This document shows positions 12,910-25,700 of a stretch of DNA of 64,000 bases, piece after piece. The notes beneath the pieces were generated by a model. It was not told the DNA's origin. It made no database searches and saw only the letters and a list, made by a program, of their open reading frames with translations. A program made the position numbers and the translations under genes. Every line of letters begins with the position of its first letter. The first letter of the stretch is position 1. Source of the stretch: Tigriopus japonicus. Lineage: Eukaryota > Arthropoda > Copepoda > Harpacticoida > Harpacticidae. The stretch lies in assembly GCA_010645155.1 (NCBI GenBank), contig JAAGOF010000220.1, positions 1,159,199-1,223,198 of the forward strand. Reading direction: 5' to 3'.

Positions 12910-14772
12910 TTAGATTCCGTAACAAACTCTTTACTGATTGTGCTCTCTAACAATTAATTTATTTTCACGAATATACAAGCTCTGAGCGACAACGTAACAA
13001 AACTGTTACCTCGATCTAAATTCGACTCTGAGTACATCCACTGCAATAACATTAGGCAGCCCATTAGAAAAATTGAAGGCTGGTTTTCAATCAGGAGATT
13101 GGCAAGGTGAATGATTGTTTTCAGCAATGTGCACTAAACCCCTTATTGTTCAAACAAATGCCCACTGATCATAAGTACTTTTTTCATTTAATTTTACGGA
13201 TTCTTGATGAATCTGATGACACTGCTTATGGCACCACAATGTGCCTGGGTAATTTATGATGAATTTTGTGACCGTTTTCTACTTACAAAAGTGTATGTAG
13301 ACTGTGAAGCAGAATTGACACGCCCAAACATGAAATAAAAGAAAGTGTTGCCATATTCAAATTAGTCCTGGCTAGCATTTTTGGGTGAAATGGTTTGCCA
13401 TAAAGAGATTTATTTATAGGTTGATGACTTAATTTTTGGTAAAAAATGTGCTGCTCAAATCACATGTGGCCTTCTGTCTATGCTTTGCTTCTCCCAAATT
13501 ATACTAAGCTGCTCAATTTACAAGCATTTAAATGCACATTTACAGGATTTGGCATTGAAATATATTAAATATTCAATATACTTCAAGCTCATTAGAGGTG
13601 TCAGTGTTTTGTTGTTTCAGAATTAGTAAATCCTTGTGTGTGACCACAAAGTAGGAAAACTTTTGCATGCCCATGTCAGTCAGGAAAGAACATTCCACTC
13701 ATCAGCTCATCAGTGGCTGAGGGACTATATTCAGTTGTTTTGTTATGACGTCATCCAGCCAATCGGATGAATTGTAGGGCCCATAGAATAAACTGTGAGG
13801 TTTGTGTCTGAAATGCGCTTATTTCTGGAAGGTGCTGGGACTGTTTCATTGCATATGGAGGCTTTTTTGACAAGTTCAAAATTTGATCATGAAACTAAAT
13901 ATTCTTTTGAAAGTTACTTAACTCTCAAAAACTAAAATTTTCTTAACAATTTGTCAATTTTGGCAAAAATCGTAAATAAAATGTGCAAAACAAGCTAACA
14001 CCCGAAGTGCGAAACCTGCCCACAATCAAACAATTCAAAGATGCAATCCGTACCATTTCTCTATAAATCATTCGTGCTAAAGTGATATTTCCTTTATAAT
14101 TCAATATTTCTATTATCCAATACTCTCATATCGCCTTAAATGGTGTCGGAGTGGATTTAACAATAAACAATAAACAAATAAAGGTGAAAAGTGCAAAATG
14201 GCAGATAAATGGGTTTATGTTACCAAAAATCTTTTAACACTTTTTGCCCGTCCCTAATAAAATGTATACGATAAAATCAGTTCAAGATAAGGAATATAAT
14301 TTTACAGGTTCAAGTTCGTCAATTGCTATGGATTAAAATGATATATGTTGTGGTTTCTTTCGGTCCAAAATTTATCGTTTTAAACAAGAAACTATGAGGT
14401 AGAGTCGTTCTTTCAACTCATCAATATTACGTTTAAAAATCAATACAAGTGTTTTGGTCTGTGTTCTAAAAAGGCATCTTACAATCCATGTCAAAGACTT
14501 GTTCTTCTTCAGATTTTTGTGCCTCTTAAGGCCTCTCATCACGTTACCGTTGACTTTTCAGCAACCAAAACCTTTTAGCCTTGGCATATTTTGTCGTTGC
14601 ATAGATAGATATATTTCCGAGACAATCTTCATTCATAACAGCGTTTCGACAACTCCTTCCCATTCGCGATTTTCCTCCCAAAAATATTCAAACATCTCTG
14701 TTATCGTCTTTGTACACTCCGAACCAGCAAATATCTGATTGAGCCCATTCAAAGAATCAATCCTTCAATCAA
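12910..14772. other. Intergenic, no gene recognised
   Basis: AT-rich spacer between the convergent channel-thioredoxin gene and GTPBP1. The only pattern noticed is a short piece CACTTTTTGCCCGTC at about 14239, also present at about 3803, probably an old repeat remnant. Confidence 0.6.
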
Positions 14773-17700
14773 TCATTTGGTTGTCGCTGTTCCTGATCCA
14801 GATGAAGCTGGCGTTGTGGTGACCATCATACTTCGATTGCGTTGCTCGTTTCTGGTCATCTTGTTGGGTTTGTGTTTGGGCAGATTGCTCTGTCCAGCAG
14901 GGGCATGGGGAATCACCTTGATCACGTTGCCCACGGCCTTGGTTCGACCCTCACGAAACACCAGTCTCTGATTCTGTTTCAAGAACTCCGGATGCTTAAC
15001 AAATCTGAAACAAGAACCGCGATTGTCATTACTTCATACGTCCATTTTATAGATTTCAATCAAAACCAACACTGAATCGTAAACCCGTTGTCTCTTTCAA
15101 AATGTGTGTGACTAGAAACACAGTAAAAAAACCGAGATGAGAGTAACCAGACCACTGAAAGGTGGACACCATTTTTCTTAGACGCGGGCAATGTTAAAAA
15201 CAACGTTTGTTATTTCGACCCTATCTTTGTTCTAACAGACTTTGTCTTTCCTAAGTTCAGATTTATTATTGTTTATTGACAAAACCACACGATATATTGT
15301 ATTTATTGGTAGAAAAAGGAGCAAAGGTTTATGTGAATTGACGGTTTAAACCAGTGTAAAAAAAGAACGATTTCATTTTGTGGGGTCTTTTGTCCTCGGA
15401 CCAAAGGTCACATATTGAAAGAGAGGAGAAAACCGGGTAAAGAGTTGTAGACCTGACGTCTAAACGACTATGATTAAAGTACGACAGTGTTCAGATCAAA
15501 GCTAAGGGGAATTGTAACAATGAATAAAACCTACATATTTTCCATCGCTTTTTAGAGCTCAGGCATGTTTTGTCAGTCCCGTTTGTTCTGAGCTCCTTTT
15601 TTTAATTCCTCTTATTATGTCTCTATCCTCTTACCTGAAGTGAACTTGCGCCTTGTCGCCCGTTCTCAGACAACTAGCGTTCATGCCAATAATGGAGGCG
15701 GTCTGTCGAATGGATCCACAATGAACCATGGCCTGATATCGCGTGGCAATCGTGGTCGGGTGATGCAACACCAAGATCTCGCCTTCAAACTCCCAACACG
15801 ACTGCGGTTTGAGCTCAGGCGCCACCATCACCATACCTTTGCGAATCTGTGAGCGTTTGATCTTCTTCAGAGCAAAGGACGCGGTTTGTCCGCTGCGCAC
15901 TTCCGTCACGGGCATCCGTTTCCGGTGGATGCTCTTCACCGAGATCGGATTGAAATGGCCCAAGGGATCGGGACCCAAGAGAAGGGTGTCATTGAGTTTG
16001 ATCGTCCCACGAAGATTGGTGCCCGAGACCACGGTTCCCACACCGGGAACCGAGTACGTGTCGTCGATTTGGAACTCGGCGGGCTCGTCGTCGGTGTTGG
16101 GCGTGCGATTCGTTAACAGGTTCATGAACATCTTTAACAGGTCCAAGTTTTCGCCTGACACGTTCGAGACCTGTGGAAAAAGGGCAAATAGGAGAAATGG
16201 ATCTTGAAAGTTGAGCCTTAAAATTAGTGATGAACCGAAAGGGCTCTTAACCGAAATCGAAAGAAGGCTCGTGTATTCGATGTTGGGTGGTCGCAAATTT
16301 TGAATAAATCGGAAAACTTCAGTTTCAGAGGTTTCTGGACCAAAAGAAACCATTGTGTTTGTTGTCAAAACTCCATTCTTTATGTGCATGTTTGCTTTTG
16401 GTTTTGGCAGGCATAACCGAAACTGAAATTTGGTCATTGGAAAAACTTCGGTCCATCACTACTTAAAGTAATCTTTTCTGTGCTTAAAAAAGGAGAATAG
16501 ATTCAAATGACGCCAAAAAAAAAAAAATCCTAAATTTGCGAGAGGAGCTTAAATCCTTGATTTTCCGAGCTAGTAATGCTTAAAATCACGATTAACCTTC
16601 TTATTGTTCACTGAACCGTAAGTGCACCATGATGTGTTAATCTTGACCATTTTAGGAGCGCTCCTAATAGAACTAAAATGATTTAGAACCCCCCTTAGTC
16701 GTCATTAGCTCATTGACATTGTTTATGCTTCACCTCGATTCTTGAGTGAGCGAAAATGTTTAAATCAAAGAATTATATAGTTTTATAAAATAATATTAAA
16801 TAAAATATTCATATAATTAAATATCATAATTTGTACTGATTAAAAACCCACCTGGAAAATGGGACATAACCGCTCGGAGACGAATTTGGTGGCGGAGAGC
16901 ACCACGTCATCGGCGGTTTTGACCATGACGGGGAATTTGCGACATCCTTGAGATTTCAGGATTCGAACCAAGAGCTTGAGAGTCTCCTGGAGCACATTGG
17001 GTGGACACATGTCGATTTTGGTGACCACCACAAACACGGGCACACTCAAGGCCAAAGCCAGGCCGAGATGCTCTTTGGTCATGCCCACAATTCCGGCATT
17101 GGCGCCGACCATCAACATTCCTGTATCAAATCATGGGTGGTAAGCACTTGAAATTTGGACATGGCGTCAACGGAATCATTTACCAAAATCGGGTGCGTGG
17201 CCCGTCATGCCAAAGACTGTGGTTTTCAAGTACTTTTCGTGGCCAGCTAAATCGATGAAGGTGATCACTTTGGCGGATTTTTCGCACACGCGGACCCAAT
17301 CTAGATTGCCGTGATCGGGTTTGTTGACCACTTGACCCGCGCAATCAAAGCCCAGAATGTCATTTCCCACTGAACTGGTTCGGCCGGATTCGGCTTCATG
17401 CTTGTGTCGAAATAATTTTTGTCGGGCAAATCCGCGACCATTATCCAATTCACCATGGGTTAAAACACCTATTTAAAAAAAAATTCGAATCAATCCCAAT
17501 AATTATTTCCATTCTGAGAGGGGAAATCTTTGAACTCTGAATTCATTACTGCAAACGAAAGAAGGAAAATGAAGTAAAGTTTGACCCCAAAAGTTTATTG
17601 ATTTGAGAAGCATCCAAGCAAGTACCGGGTGCGTCAAATAAAATTGGATCAAGTTTCAAATTCAACAACTCTCTTATCCAAAGTTCCTAATATTTAGCCA

Positions 17701-19320
17701 CAAAACTATCCTATTTTGACATAAAGACAGAAGAAATTGCTCCACTTCTGGCGTCAAAATCGTGTTAGGGTGTTAGGTCCAAGAACAATTGCAGTTACAA
17801 TAAAAAAAATTAAACATTTTTATATTTTTACAAACGTCAACATTTTCTTGTTCATTCATAAATTACTCGCTCAATAATAAACATCGTTCAATGTTTGTTC
17901 CCTAACAAAATCATCCCCTAGCCTTTGATATTGTTACAACACTAGAGCTTTAAGAAAGAATCTCAAATTTTGAGGTCAACAAAACCGGGATGTCATTAGC
18001 GCACCCGGTATGACCTCTCACTACTACTGTTACTGATTGATCAGTACCTAATAATGTGGATTTTCCCGCGTCGACATTGCCCACGACGGCAATGCGGATC
18101 TCCATAAAGTCCTTCTCGTCGTAGCGTTTGCGGATGAGGAACTGCGCCGTCTTCTTGGCCGCATTCTCCTCGCACGCGTGCCCGCGCAACTGCACGCACT
18201 CGGCGTCCAAAGTGGCCGCGATCGACTGCAGCGTGGCCTCAGACGCCGCGAACTCGTCGTCGGTCAACCCGCGCTCGGACACACTCCCATCTTCTTCGCC
18301 GTCATGCAGAGGCACGCCCACATCGTAGATGGTCTCGCCTTTGAAGAAGAGAAGCGCATGAGAAGGGTAAAGGAGCGTTGATTAGTCTTGGGAAAATGGC
18401 GTGAAGGAAAAAGTGGTCAGGATGAGCTTGATAGTTAGAACATCATTGGAAAGAATGGAGTTACAGTAGTTCAAGAAGTCCAAAAAAACAATCTAGTGTT
18501 TTCGTGGAATTTAACACTTCATATTAGTGTTAAAAGATTGTTTATGCACTTGGGGAAAATTATTTAGTATTTTTTTCCCTTTATATTAGCCTGTGATATG
18601 GATTTTAATTACGTGAATTCAAATTTTAATGTTTATGATGTAGGTAAAAATAAAGAAAAATAAATTCACGAATTTTTATAATGAAAATGCCTTCAAATTT
18701 GACCTTTGAGAACCTTTAAAAAAGGCGGTGATTGAAAGATAGCAAAATAAATGTCATGAATCTCGTCATAACTAATGATTTTGGCTATTAAATTATTATT
18801 GCAATGTGCGGTTTACATCAGAACGGTTGCAAAAGTAACGAGCCGGCAAGAAATAGAGATTTTTGCGACACAAAAATACAAAAGCATTGATTTTCTGGGG
18901 GGGTTTAAAGGATTTTTTTTCGTTTTTAGGAACATGTCATAGGATAACTAATGTCAAGGATTTCGTCAAAGATTTGCTCCCGTTTGTCAGGATGCAAAGG
19001 AAAGTTTAAGAAAACATCTTCCATACTCAGTAAAAGGCTAATTTTGGGAATATTGGACCCGCTATCGAATACAAAGTCAGCTTAAAATCTATTATAATTA
19101 CTGTAGTCGACTGACCTCTGCCTTCTTCCATGAGATCGCGCACCCGTTGCAGAATCAGCTCAAATTGGGCCTCATTGGGCGAAATGAGCGCCTTTGAGGC
19201 CGATATTGACGAATAATCCGGACCCACGGGCTCCATAGTTCCAGTAGAAACACCCTCAGTCGCCGAGGACACGCCTTTTAAGCCTCCGCCTCCCACGGAG
19301 CTCTCCAAAAATGAAGCCAT
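14773..19320 (-). CDS. GTPBP1: GTP-binding protein 1 (translational GTPase family)
   Basis: Six exons on the minus strand: 19320-19116, 18338-18048, 17468-17184, 17120-16852, 16170-15635, 15004-14773, giving 605 residues. All junctions are GT-AG and in phase. The N-terminus is acidic and low in conservation. The G domain carries G1 GNVDAGKST at the end of exon 2, a family-specific [16 protein letters not shown] stretch opening exon 3, G3 DLAGH, and G4 TKID in exon 4. Domains 2 and 3 ([19 protein letters not shown], then HHPTTI and CGSIRQTA) follow. The C-terminal basic tail is shorter than in vertebrates. Family proteins are EF1A-like GTPases linked to mRNA turnover and ribosome rescue. GTPBP2 is the alternative paralogue, but G-domain wording fits GTPBP1 better. 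One intron holds a hAT MITE. Confidence 0.95.
16225..16461. mobile_element. hAT MITE, family C
   Basis: A 237-bp element in GTPBP1 intron 4. Ends TAGTGATGAACCGAA and TTCGGTCCATCACTA are inverted repeats, flanked by CTTAAAAT and CTTAAAGT, an 8-bp duplication with one mismatch. The interior repeats CCGAAA-type motifs. Related to 51826-52135. Confidence 0.85.
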
Positions 19321-22300
19321 CTCTCAATCATTCAATCTCAATCAGACCATCCGTTTCTCGTTTCTGCCTAGATACACAAAGTCCGAATATTGCAATCCTA
19401 TGGACTGACTTGATATAAAAACGAGAGATTGTGTCTCAATCTGATGAAATCCTTTACCAAACGCGAGGATGGTGCAATTTAGAGAAATCTTTCCGTCGTT
19501 GTCAAAGTTACTCCGTTTTCGTAGCCAATCAATGTTGTGTTTGTTTGGGTCAGCTGAAGATTAGAGACACTGAACAACTTCTAACAATCCTCATGTTTTT
19601 ATGCATGATAGAGATTAGGATATATTATAAAGGGTCACTCATTAGACATATTCCTAAGGTGGCTCCGTTCCATCAGACTATAAACTTGATTTCATTCATT
19701 TATCATTGAGTAGTTAGTTTTTTCAATTTCGCTAAGGCGTCGTATGACAGCGCTGATTTTTAAAGGCATTTCGTGGACCAATGAGAGAGAAAAGGAAAGT
19801 GTTCAAGGACAACACTTATTACAATTTTTTTCTAAAACAAATCCAAGGCTCAAGGCCGTTTCATATTTTTAGATCCATGGTTGATATTGCCTAGAGTTTG
19901 TGTGGCGCCCTCTGTGATGAGCCAAACGTGGCAAGCACGTGTCACATAGAACGGTCGGTAAAATACCCTTGGTTCTTAACGACTCTGTTGGATCTGAGAC
20001 ATTGATTTTTATGGCCTCGAATGAAATATGACATCGATTGCATCCATTGGTCCCTTATTATCAGAATATATTAAAGAAATTGTATTGCATCATTCATGAG
20101 GTCATGAAGATTGAACTGAAGAGGCTTTTTAACCCAGGGTAGCGGTAAGTTTTAACCAAATAAGTGAAGATGGATTTGTTGAGGGATAGTTGAGTAAAAG
20201 CAAGCCAAATCAGGTTTTGCCGCTTTTCACTTTTACAAAAGAAAGCTTGGCTTCAGGCGATCAAAGGATGATTTGAATGCAAGTTTTGTCTCGTCTATTC
20301 TGAACCGTTCTTGTTCATGTTGAAATTCATGGGCACGCTTGTCTCTTTGGTCGATCACAAACAAAATCACAACAAAAGTCATCACGGGGAAAAAAATCGA
20401 GATCTAGGTTCAGGGTGGCATGAAAAAACATATTCAGCCCAGTTTCAGGATATTTGGCCTTAAATGAATATCTGCACGCTTGCAAATTGTCAGTTTCACT
20501 CTACTAATCGATCCAAAGCTTTTCATTGAGCTTTGAAAATTCACCTTAAGTTGGTGCTCGTGCATTCAAAATGGCTTTAAAATGAAATTGCGGTCCTGAA
20601 AAATTTCGGTTTTAAACCTGATTATGTAAGTGCTAAAAATATCTTTGTACTATCCTCAAATGCTTCTGCTAAAAAAGTTTCTCAATGAAACTAAACAAGA
20701 ACAAAATTTAACCTAATTTTAAAACAAAGCCCCATTATGCTTTACTCACTTAGTTTCCCAGAAATGAATGTTTCATGTATTAGAAAATGGTTGGTGGATT
20801 AATTCAACGGGAATCCATGAAGTGAAATTTAGTCACCAAAGGAAATGCAGTCACACTCTTTAGTGATGACCAGGTATATGTAAATTACATTTAACAATGT
20901 ACTTATAAAAATTTTCAATTTTGTCCAAAATTACAAAAGTGGGATTGAAAAATAGATAAATTGCTTGATCTGTTGTTATTTTCGGGAAAAGGTTAATTCA
21001 TCAATCAAAATCAAGGTTGACAAACAACACAACATTTTGATTGAAATTATTACAATAAAATATTTAGTTTATCTTCAAGGCCACCACATACTGGTTAAGT
21101 ACCATAGTACATAGAGCTCGTTCGTCTAGTTTACTTTTCCAAGCGTTTTTTCTGTTTTTATTCCTGTCTAACATTTACCTTATTTTAATGAAATATTTGA
21201 TTTTCGTCAAAGTTAAAACATTGGGAAAGTTTCAAAATGAACTAGTAACATTGCTTGTTCCTTTCCGAATGATCTGGAAAAAGCATGGCAAAATCAACAT
21301 CATAAAAGAAAAAAAAGAGTATTTGTTACAGATGTAACAATATGAGTTTAGTTTATCAGCAATTCCAAGCTATAAAGTAAGACTTACACATGATGGGAGC
21401 ATAGGAAAGGGTCAGTTTTTACTCTAATTAATGAGAAAAATGCTAGAGATGCTGCCACAAAATCCAATTTTCTAATGTTATTTCTCAAAACAATTACATC
21501 AAATAATCCATTTTTTGCGACAATATTTTTACCAAAATGTTGTGGCCCTGGTGATGACAATAACACCACATGAGGTAAATAAAGCATAAATGAATTCAAG
21601 CCTTGTCATCTATTGGCAATGGTTGAAAATGGCAATTGGTGAGACATGATGAAATTGAAGAAATCTTCCAAATTGAAGATTATTTGGGTTAGGGGGAATG
21701 AAGAAATTAATTTTTCAAAGAAAATAATTTCAAATCCGGTCTCTACTCATTATATTCAAAGTTTACTCCACATTTGTGGCAAAATCATATGTGATTGGCT
21801 TTATAGTCCCTAACTTTTGCCAAAATTAGCAATAACATAATCATCCATCCCAATCATTTAGCAATTAAAGTTGTCACAATGAAGGCCTTGAACTGACCCA
21901 TTCCAATCACTCATCAATCGTCATCCCTTTCGGCCATCTCACTTATAAACGACACAAAAATTAATTCAAGGTTGCGTGAGCAAAAAAGGGCAAAGTTCCG
22001 TTGAGGTGGGGAAGACAAGATTCCTACCTTTATAGCGTTGGCTTTATATTACTTTCACTCTTTTCGTTTAAACATAATGTTTTGCGTATTCCTTTGGCAA
22101 ACTATTTTGTTTTCAAAAGTTTTTGTAAATTAATTTTAAATGTGCGAAAATGGCCTCTGAACTTCCCTGCTCCTTCAACAAGATGGGGCTGCTTGACATA
22201 CATTACAGCTTGTTCAAAATTATTGTCTTTTCTCATTTCTGAGACAAGGATAAATGTCCTCATTCATCTCCAGGCCTCAATTGGATGAAAATTTCCATCT

Positions 22301-22733
22301 AGTCCATTCTGAAGAGGCTTTGGGTCAAACTGATTACTGAAACTGCCTGTGGGAATATTGAAGGCTGTGGTGAAGACCAAAGGTGGCCATTATGTAAATC
22401 GAACTTTTGTTTGCCTAGGTAATGCATCTGGGATTGTAGTTATGTGACAACGCCTTTGATTGAATGGATGAATTTTAGGCGATATACCCTGTAGAATCAA
22501 AGGTGACACGGCATTCTGGGGAAAGTTGGTTTCTCTACCTTAAATGAGAAGCAAATTTAACATTGGAGAAGCAATGTTTACATTCTGGCAATGTCTTCCC
22601 CACCTCACAACGGAACTTTGCCCTTTTTTGCTCACGCAACCTTGAATTAATTTTTGTGTCGTTTATAAGTGAGACTTTCGGCCATGCCTCCTTGCAGGGA
22701 TTCGGCGTTCCGTTCAGCTGATTGCCACCGTGC
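19321..22733. other. Intergenic between divergent GTPBP1 and GARS
   Basis: About 3.4 kb with no supported gene. It must contain both promoters. The only structure seen is an inverted repeat of about 80 bp next to GARS (21938-22016 and 22593-22673). An ATG at 22684 opens a short out-of-frame upstream ORF overlapping the GARS start. A splice-acceptor-like CTCCTTGCAG ends at about 22697, so the true 5' UTR may be spliced and omit that ATG. Confidence 0.55.
21938..22673. repeat. Inverted repeat flanking 576 bp upstream of GARS
   Basis: Arms 21938-22016 and 22593-22673 are near-perfect reverse complements. The left arm reads CTCACTTATAAACGACAC at its outer end and GTGGGGAAGAC at its inner end. 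They differ mainly by two bases near TTGAGG. The right arm ends about 60 bp before the first in-frame GARS ATG. Confidence 0.9.
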
Positions 22734-25700
22734 ATGTTTCCCTTCTCTTTTTCTTTCTTCTCTATGTCTCCTCTGGCCTCGTCGTTGACAGCGGGATCGA
22801 AACGTCTGCAGCACTTCCTCATACGTGGAGGCCCTCTTCCTCGTCTTCATCATCCCCGTTGTGGTCGTTCTGGGCTCCTCAGCTTCGCCGCCGCCGTAAC
22901 CGCATCGCCCTCGTCGCTCGCCCGTCAAATCAGTGGCACCGTCGTAGTACGCGCGGCCAGTACTTCTTCTCCTTCTAGTTCTGGTTGGGGTCGGAAAAAG
23001 TTCCAGCCGCATCAACGGGCCAGAAAGGTCTCGGTTTTGAGCGATTGGTTAGTCATGGATCCTGAAGTAGAAGCCCTTTTAGCGCCTTTAAGAGCCTTAG
23101 TCAAGGAACAAGGCGATGTCGTCCGACAACTCAAGGAGCAGAAAGCCCCTGAAGTGGACGTCAAGAAGGCCGTGGCCGAACTTAAGGCCCGAAAAAAGAC
23201 CCTGGAGGATAAGGAACTCGAACTCACGTAAGATAGGACTCCTTTGATTTCTTTAGTATTTGACCAAACATGTTCTTTCCGTTTTATGGTTGAGAAAAAA
23301 AATCCAGCATCATGAATAATTAATTAACCACTGTGTTTGCCATTGAATGACCTTTTGGGATAGTGCAGTAGTTGAGGATTTGTAACTTCATTTCTAATTT
23401 TAGGTTTGTTTCAACACGACAAATTTAATTTCACATGAGCATGTTTACTCATTGGAAAATAATCTGCGTAAAAATTAAGCCCGGAGTAATTTTTATTTGA
23501 ACCCTCGTCGATATATAAAACGAGCCCAATTTGCCTAAAATTCTGTTCAAAAAACTAGGCACTAATTTTTCGACCAGCCTACTCTTGAAAACTTGTTTTC
23601 CTAATATTTTGAATGTTTTCACGCAACTAAAACCTGTTAATACGTATGTTTTTGTCGTGAAAATGAGGAATGTTCTAAATCTGTATTTTCAGTCCGGCTG
23701 AGGCGTTTTTCGATCGAGCCAAGATGGAAGATTTGTTGAAGCGTCGTTTCTTTTACGATCAATCCTTTGCCATCTACGGAGGCGTGTCCGGTCAATACGA
23801 TTTTGGACCCATGGGCTGCGCTCTCAAGGCCAATTTGCTCAACTTGTGGCGCTCGTTTTTCGTCATGGAAGAGCAAATGCTCGAAGTCGATTGTACCATG
23901 CTCACTCCGGAACCCGTTCTCAAGGCCTCCGGACACGTGGACAAGTTTGCCGATTTGATGGTCAAGGACCTCAAGAATGGCGAATGCTTCCGTTTGGATC
24001 ACTTGATCAAGTCCCAGCTAGAGAAGGTACGATCATTTTGTTGAAGAATAAAGACAAACGTTTCATGTTTGATGCTTGGATATCGTAGATCAAGTCGGAG
24101 AAAAATACCACGGCTGAGGCCAAGGCCCATTGTGACGACATCATAGTCAAATTGGATAATATGGGTGCCTCTGAGATGTCGGCCATCATGAAACAGTTCA
24201 ACATGAAGTCTCCCGTGACCGACAATGACCTGTCCGAGCCCATGGAGTTCAATCTCATGTTCCAAACGCATATTGGGCCCACCGGCCTGATCAAAGGCTT
24301 TCTGAGGCCTGAGACCGCTCAAGGCATCTTCGTGAACTTTAAGCGCCTGTTGGAGTTTAATCAGGGCAAGCTTCCTTTTGCGGCTGCTCAAATTGGAAAC
24401 GCATTTCGAAACGAGATCTCGCCTCGATCCGGATTGCTTCGGGTGCGTGAATTTACCATGGCCGAGATTGAGCATTTCTGCGATCCCAATGACAAATCTC
24501 ATCCGAAATTCGATGACATTCGTGATACGGAGATGTGTCTCTATTCGGCGGCCAATCAAATGGAAGGGAAATCCGTTTACAAGACCACCATTGGCGAGGC
24601 TGTTGACTCGGTAAGAAAACGTTTTTATCGCTGAAAAGCAGAGTAGGTTGATGTGGGCTTAAAGCACGAGCTCCGCTTCTCTCTGTAACTATTTCATTTC
24701 CGATTCTCAAAACCTCTGCAAGTAAATTTAAACGCAAGTTGTTCTTCTTTTGTCTTCTCATGCCATTCCTCAGGATTCAAACCATTTCCAAACTCTCTCC
24801 TCTCTTGACGATCTTTACTATTTGAACAAATATCTCCTTCATCGACCCTATATCCGAGATTTCACTCCATCACAATGGGACAACATCATACACGATCAAA
24901 TTTGTTCCATGTTTCCATCAATTCCTGAAACATTGTCCAACATCATCCGATGGAAAACTCATTTGACCAGTTTTGATGCTCAAGAACGTCAAGCCTGGTC
25001 TGGCAATCCAACTCAAAACCTGGCTGAGATTGTAACGGAGATTTTTGGATCTTCTTCTCGTCCAAAGGTTATTTTTCTTCTCTTTGCGTTCTTTCCCTGC
25101 ATTGCTTCACATCCTGAGTGCTTGTGTTTAACTTTTTTAGCCTTTACTTTTTATTTGTATTTGAATGCTCCAAATAACCCATTTTGTTTTCTACAGAGCA
25201 CCGTGGCCAATCATACCATTGGTTATTTCATGGCCAGGATCCAACAATTCCTGGTCAAGATTGGGATCGATCCCAAGCGACTTCGCTTCCGTCAGCACAT
25301 GGGCAATGAAATGGCTCATTATGCTTGCGATTGTTGGGACGCAGAGATCTTGACCTCATACGGTTGGGTTGAGTGCGTTGGATGTGCTGATCGTTCAGCC
25401 TTTGATCTGAACCAACACTTCAAGGCCACAGGTAACCATTACCCCTATGATAAACTGATCACACTCATCCTTTACCATGATCTTCCATTACTAAGGTGTC
25501 AAGCTTTGTGCTGAGAAAACTTTGCCTGAGCCAGTTATGAAGGACTCCGTTGAACTTGTCCTCAATAAATCGGTCTTGGGCAAAACTTTCAAGAAGCAAG
25601 CCAATGTTCTGACCGACCATCTGGCCAAATTAGAGGCTCCAGCCATCGAAGCCATCGAGTCGGCTTTGAAAAACGCCGCCCAACACGATGTGGAAGTCGA

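Noticed and set aside
15631..16437. 268-codon ORF as a separate gene
   Set aside because: Its first part is a MITE in intron 4 of GTPBP1; only 15635-16170 is exon.
23999..24559. 186-codon ORF antisense to GARS (and its copy at 35442-36002)
   Set aside because: Shadow of the strongly coding GARS exon 3 on the other strand.
25068..25514. Reading the cassette ORF straight through as one 254-codon gene
   Set aside because: It spans two clear introns; GARS homology is continuous only when GT-AG introns are removed.
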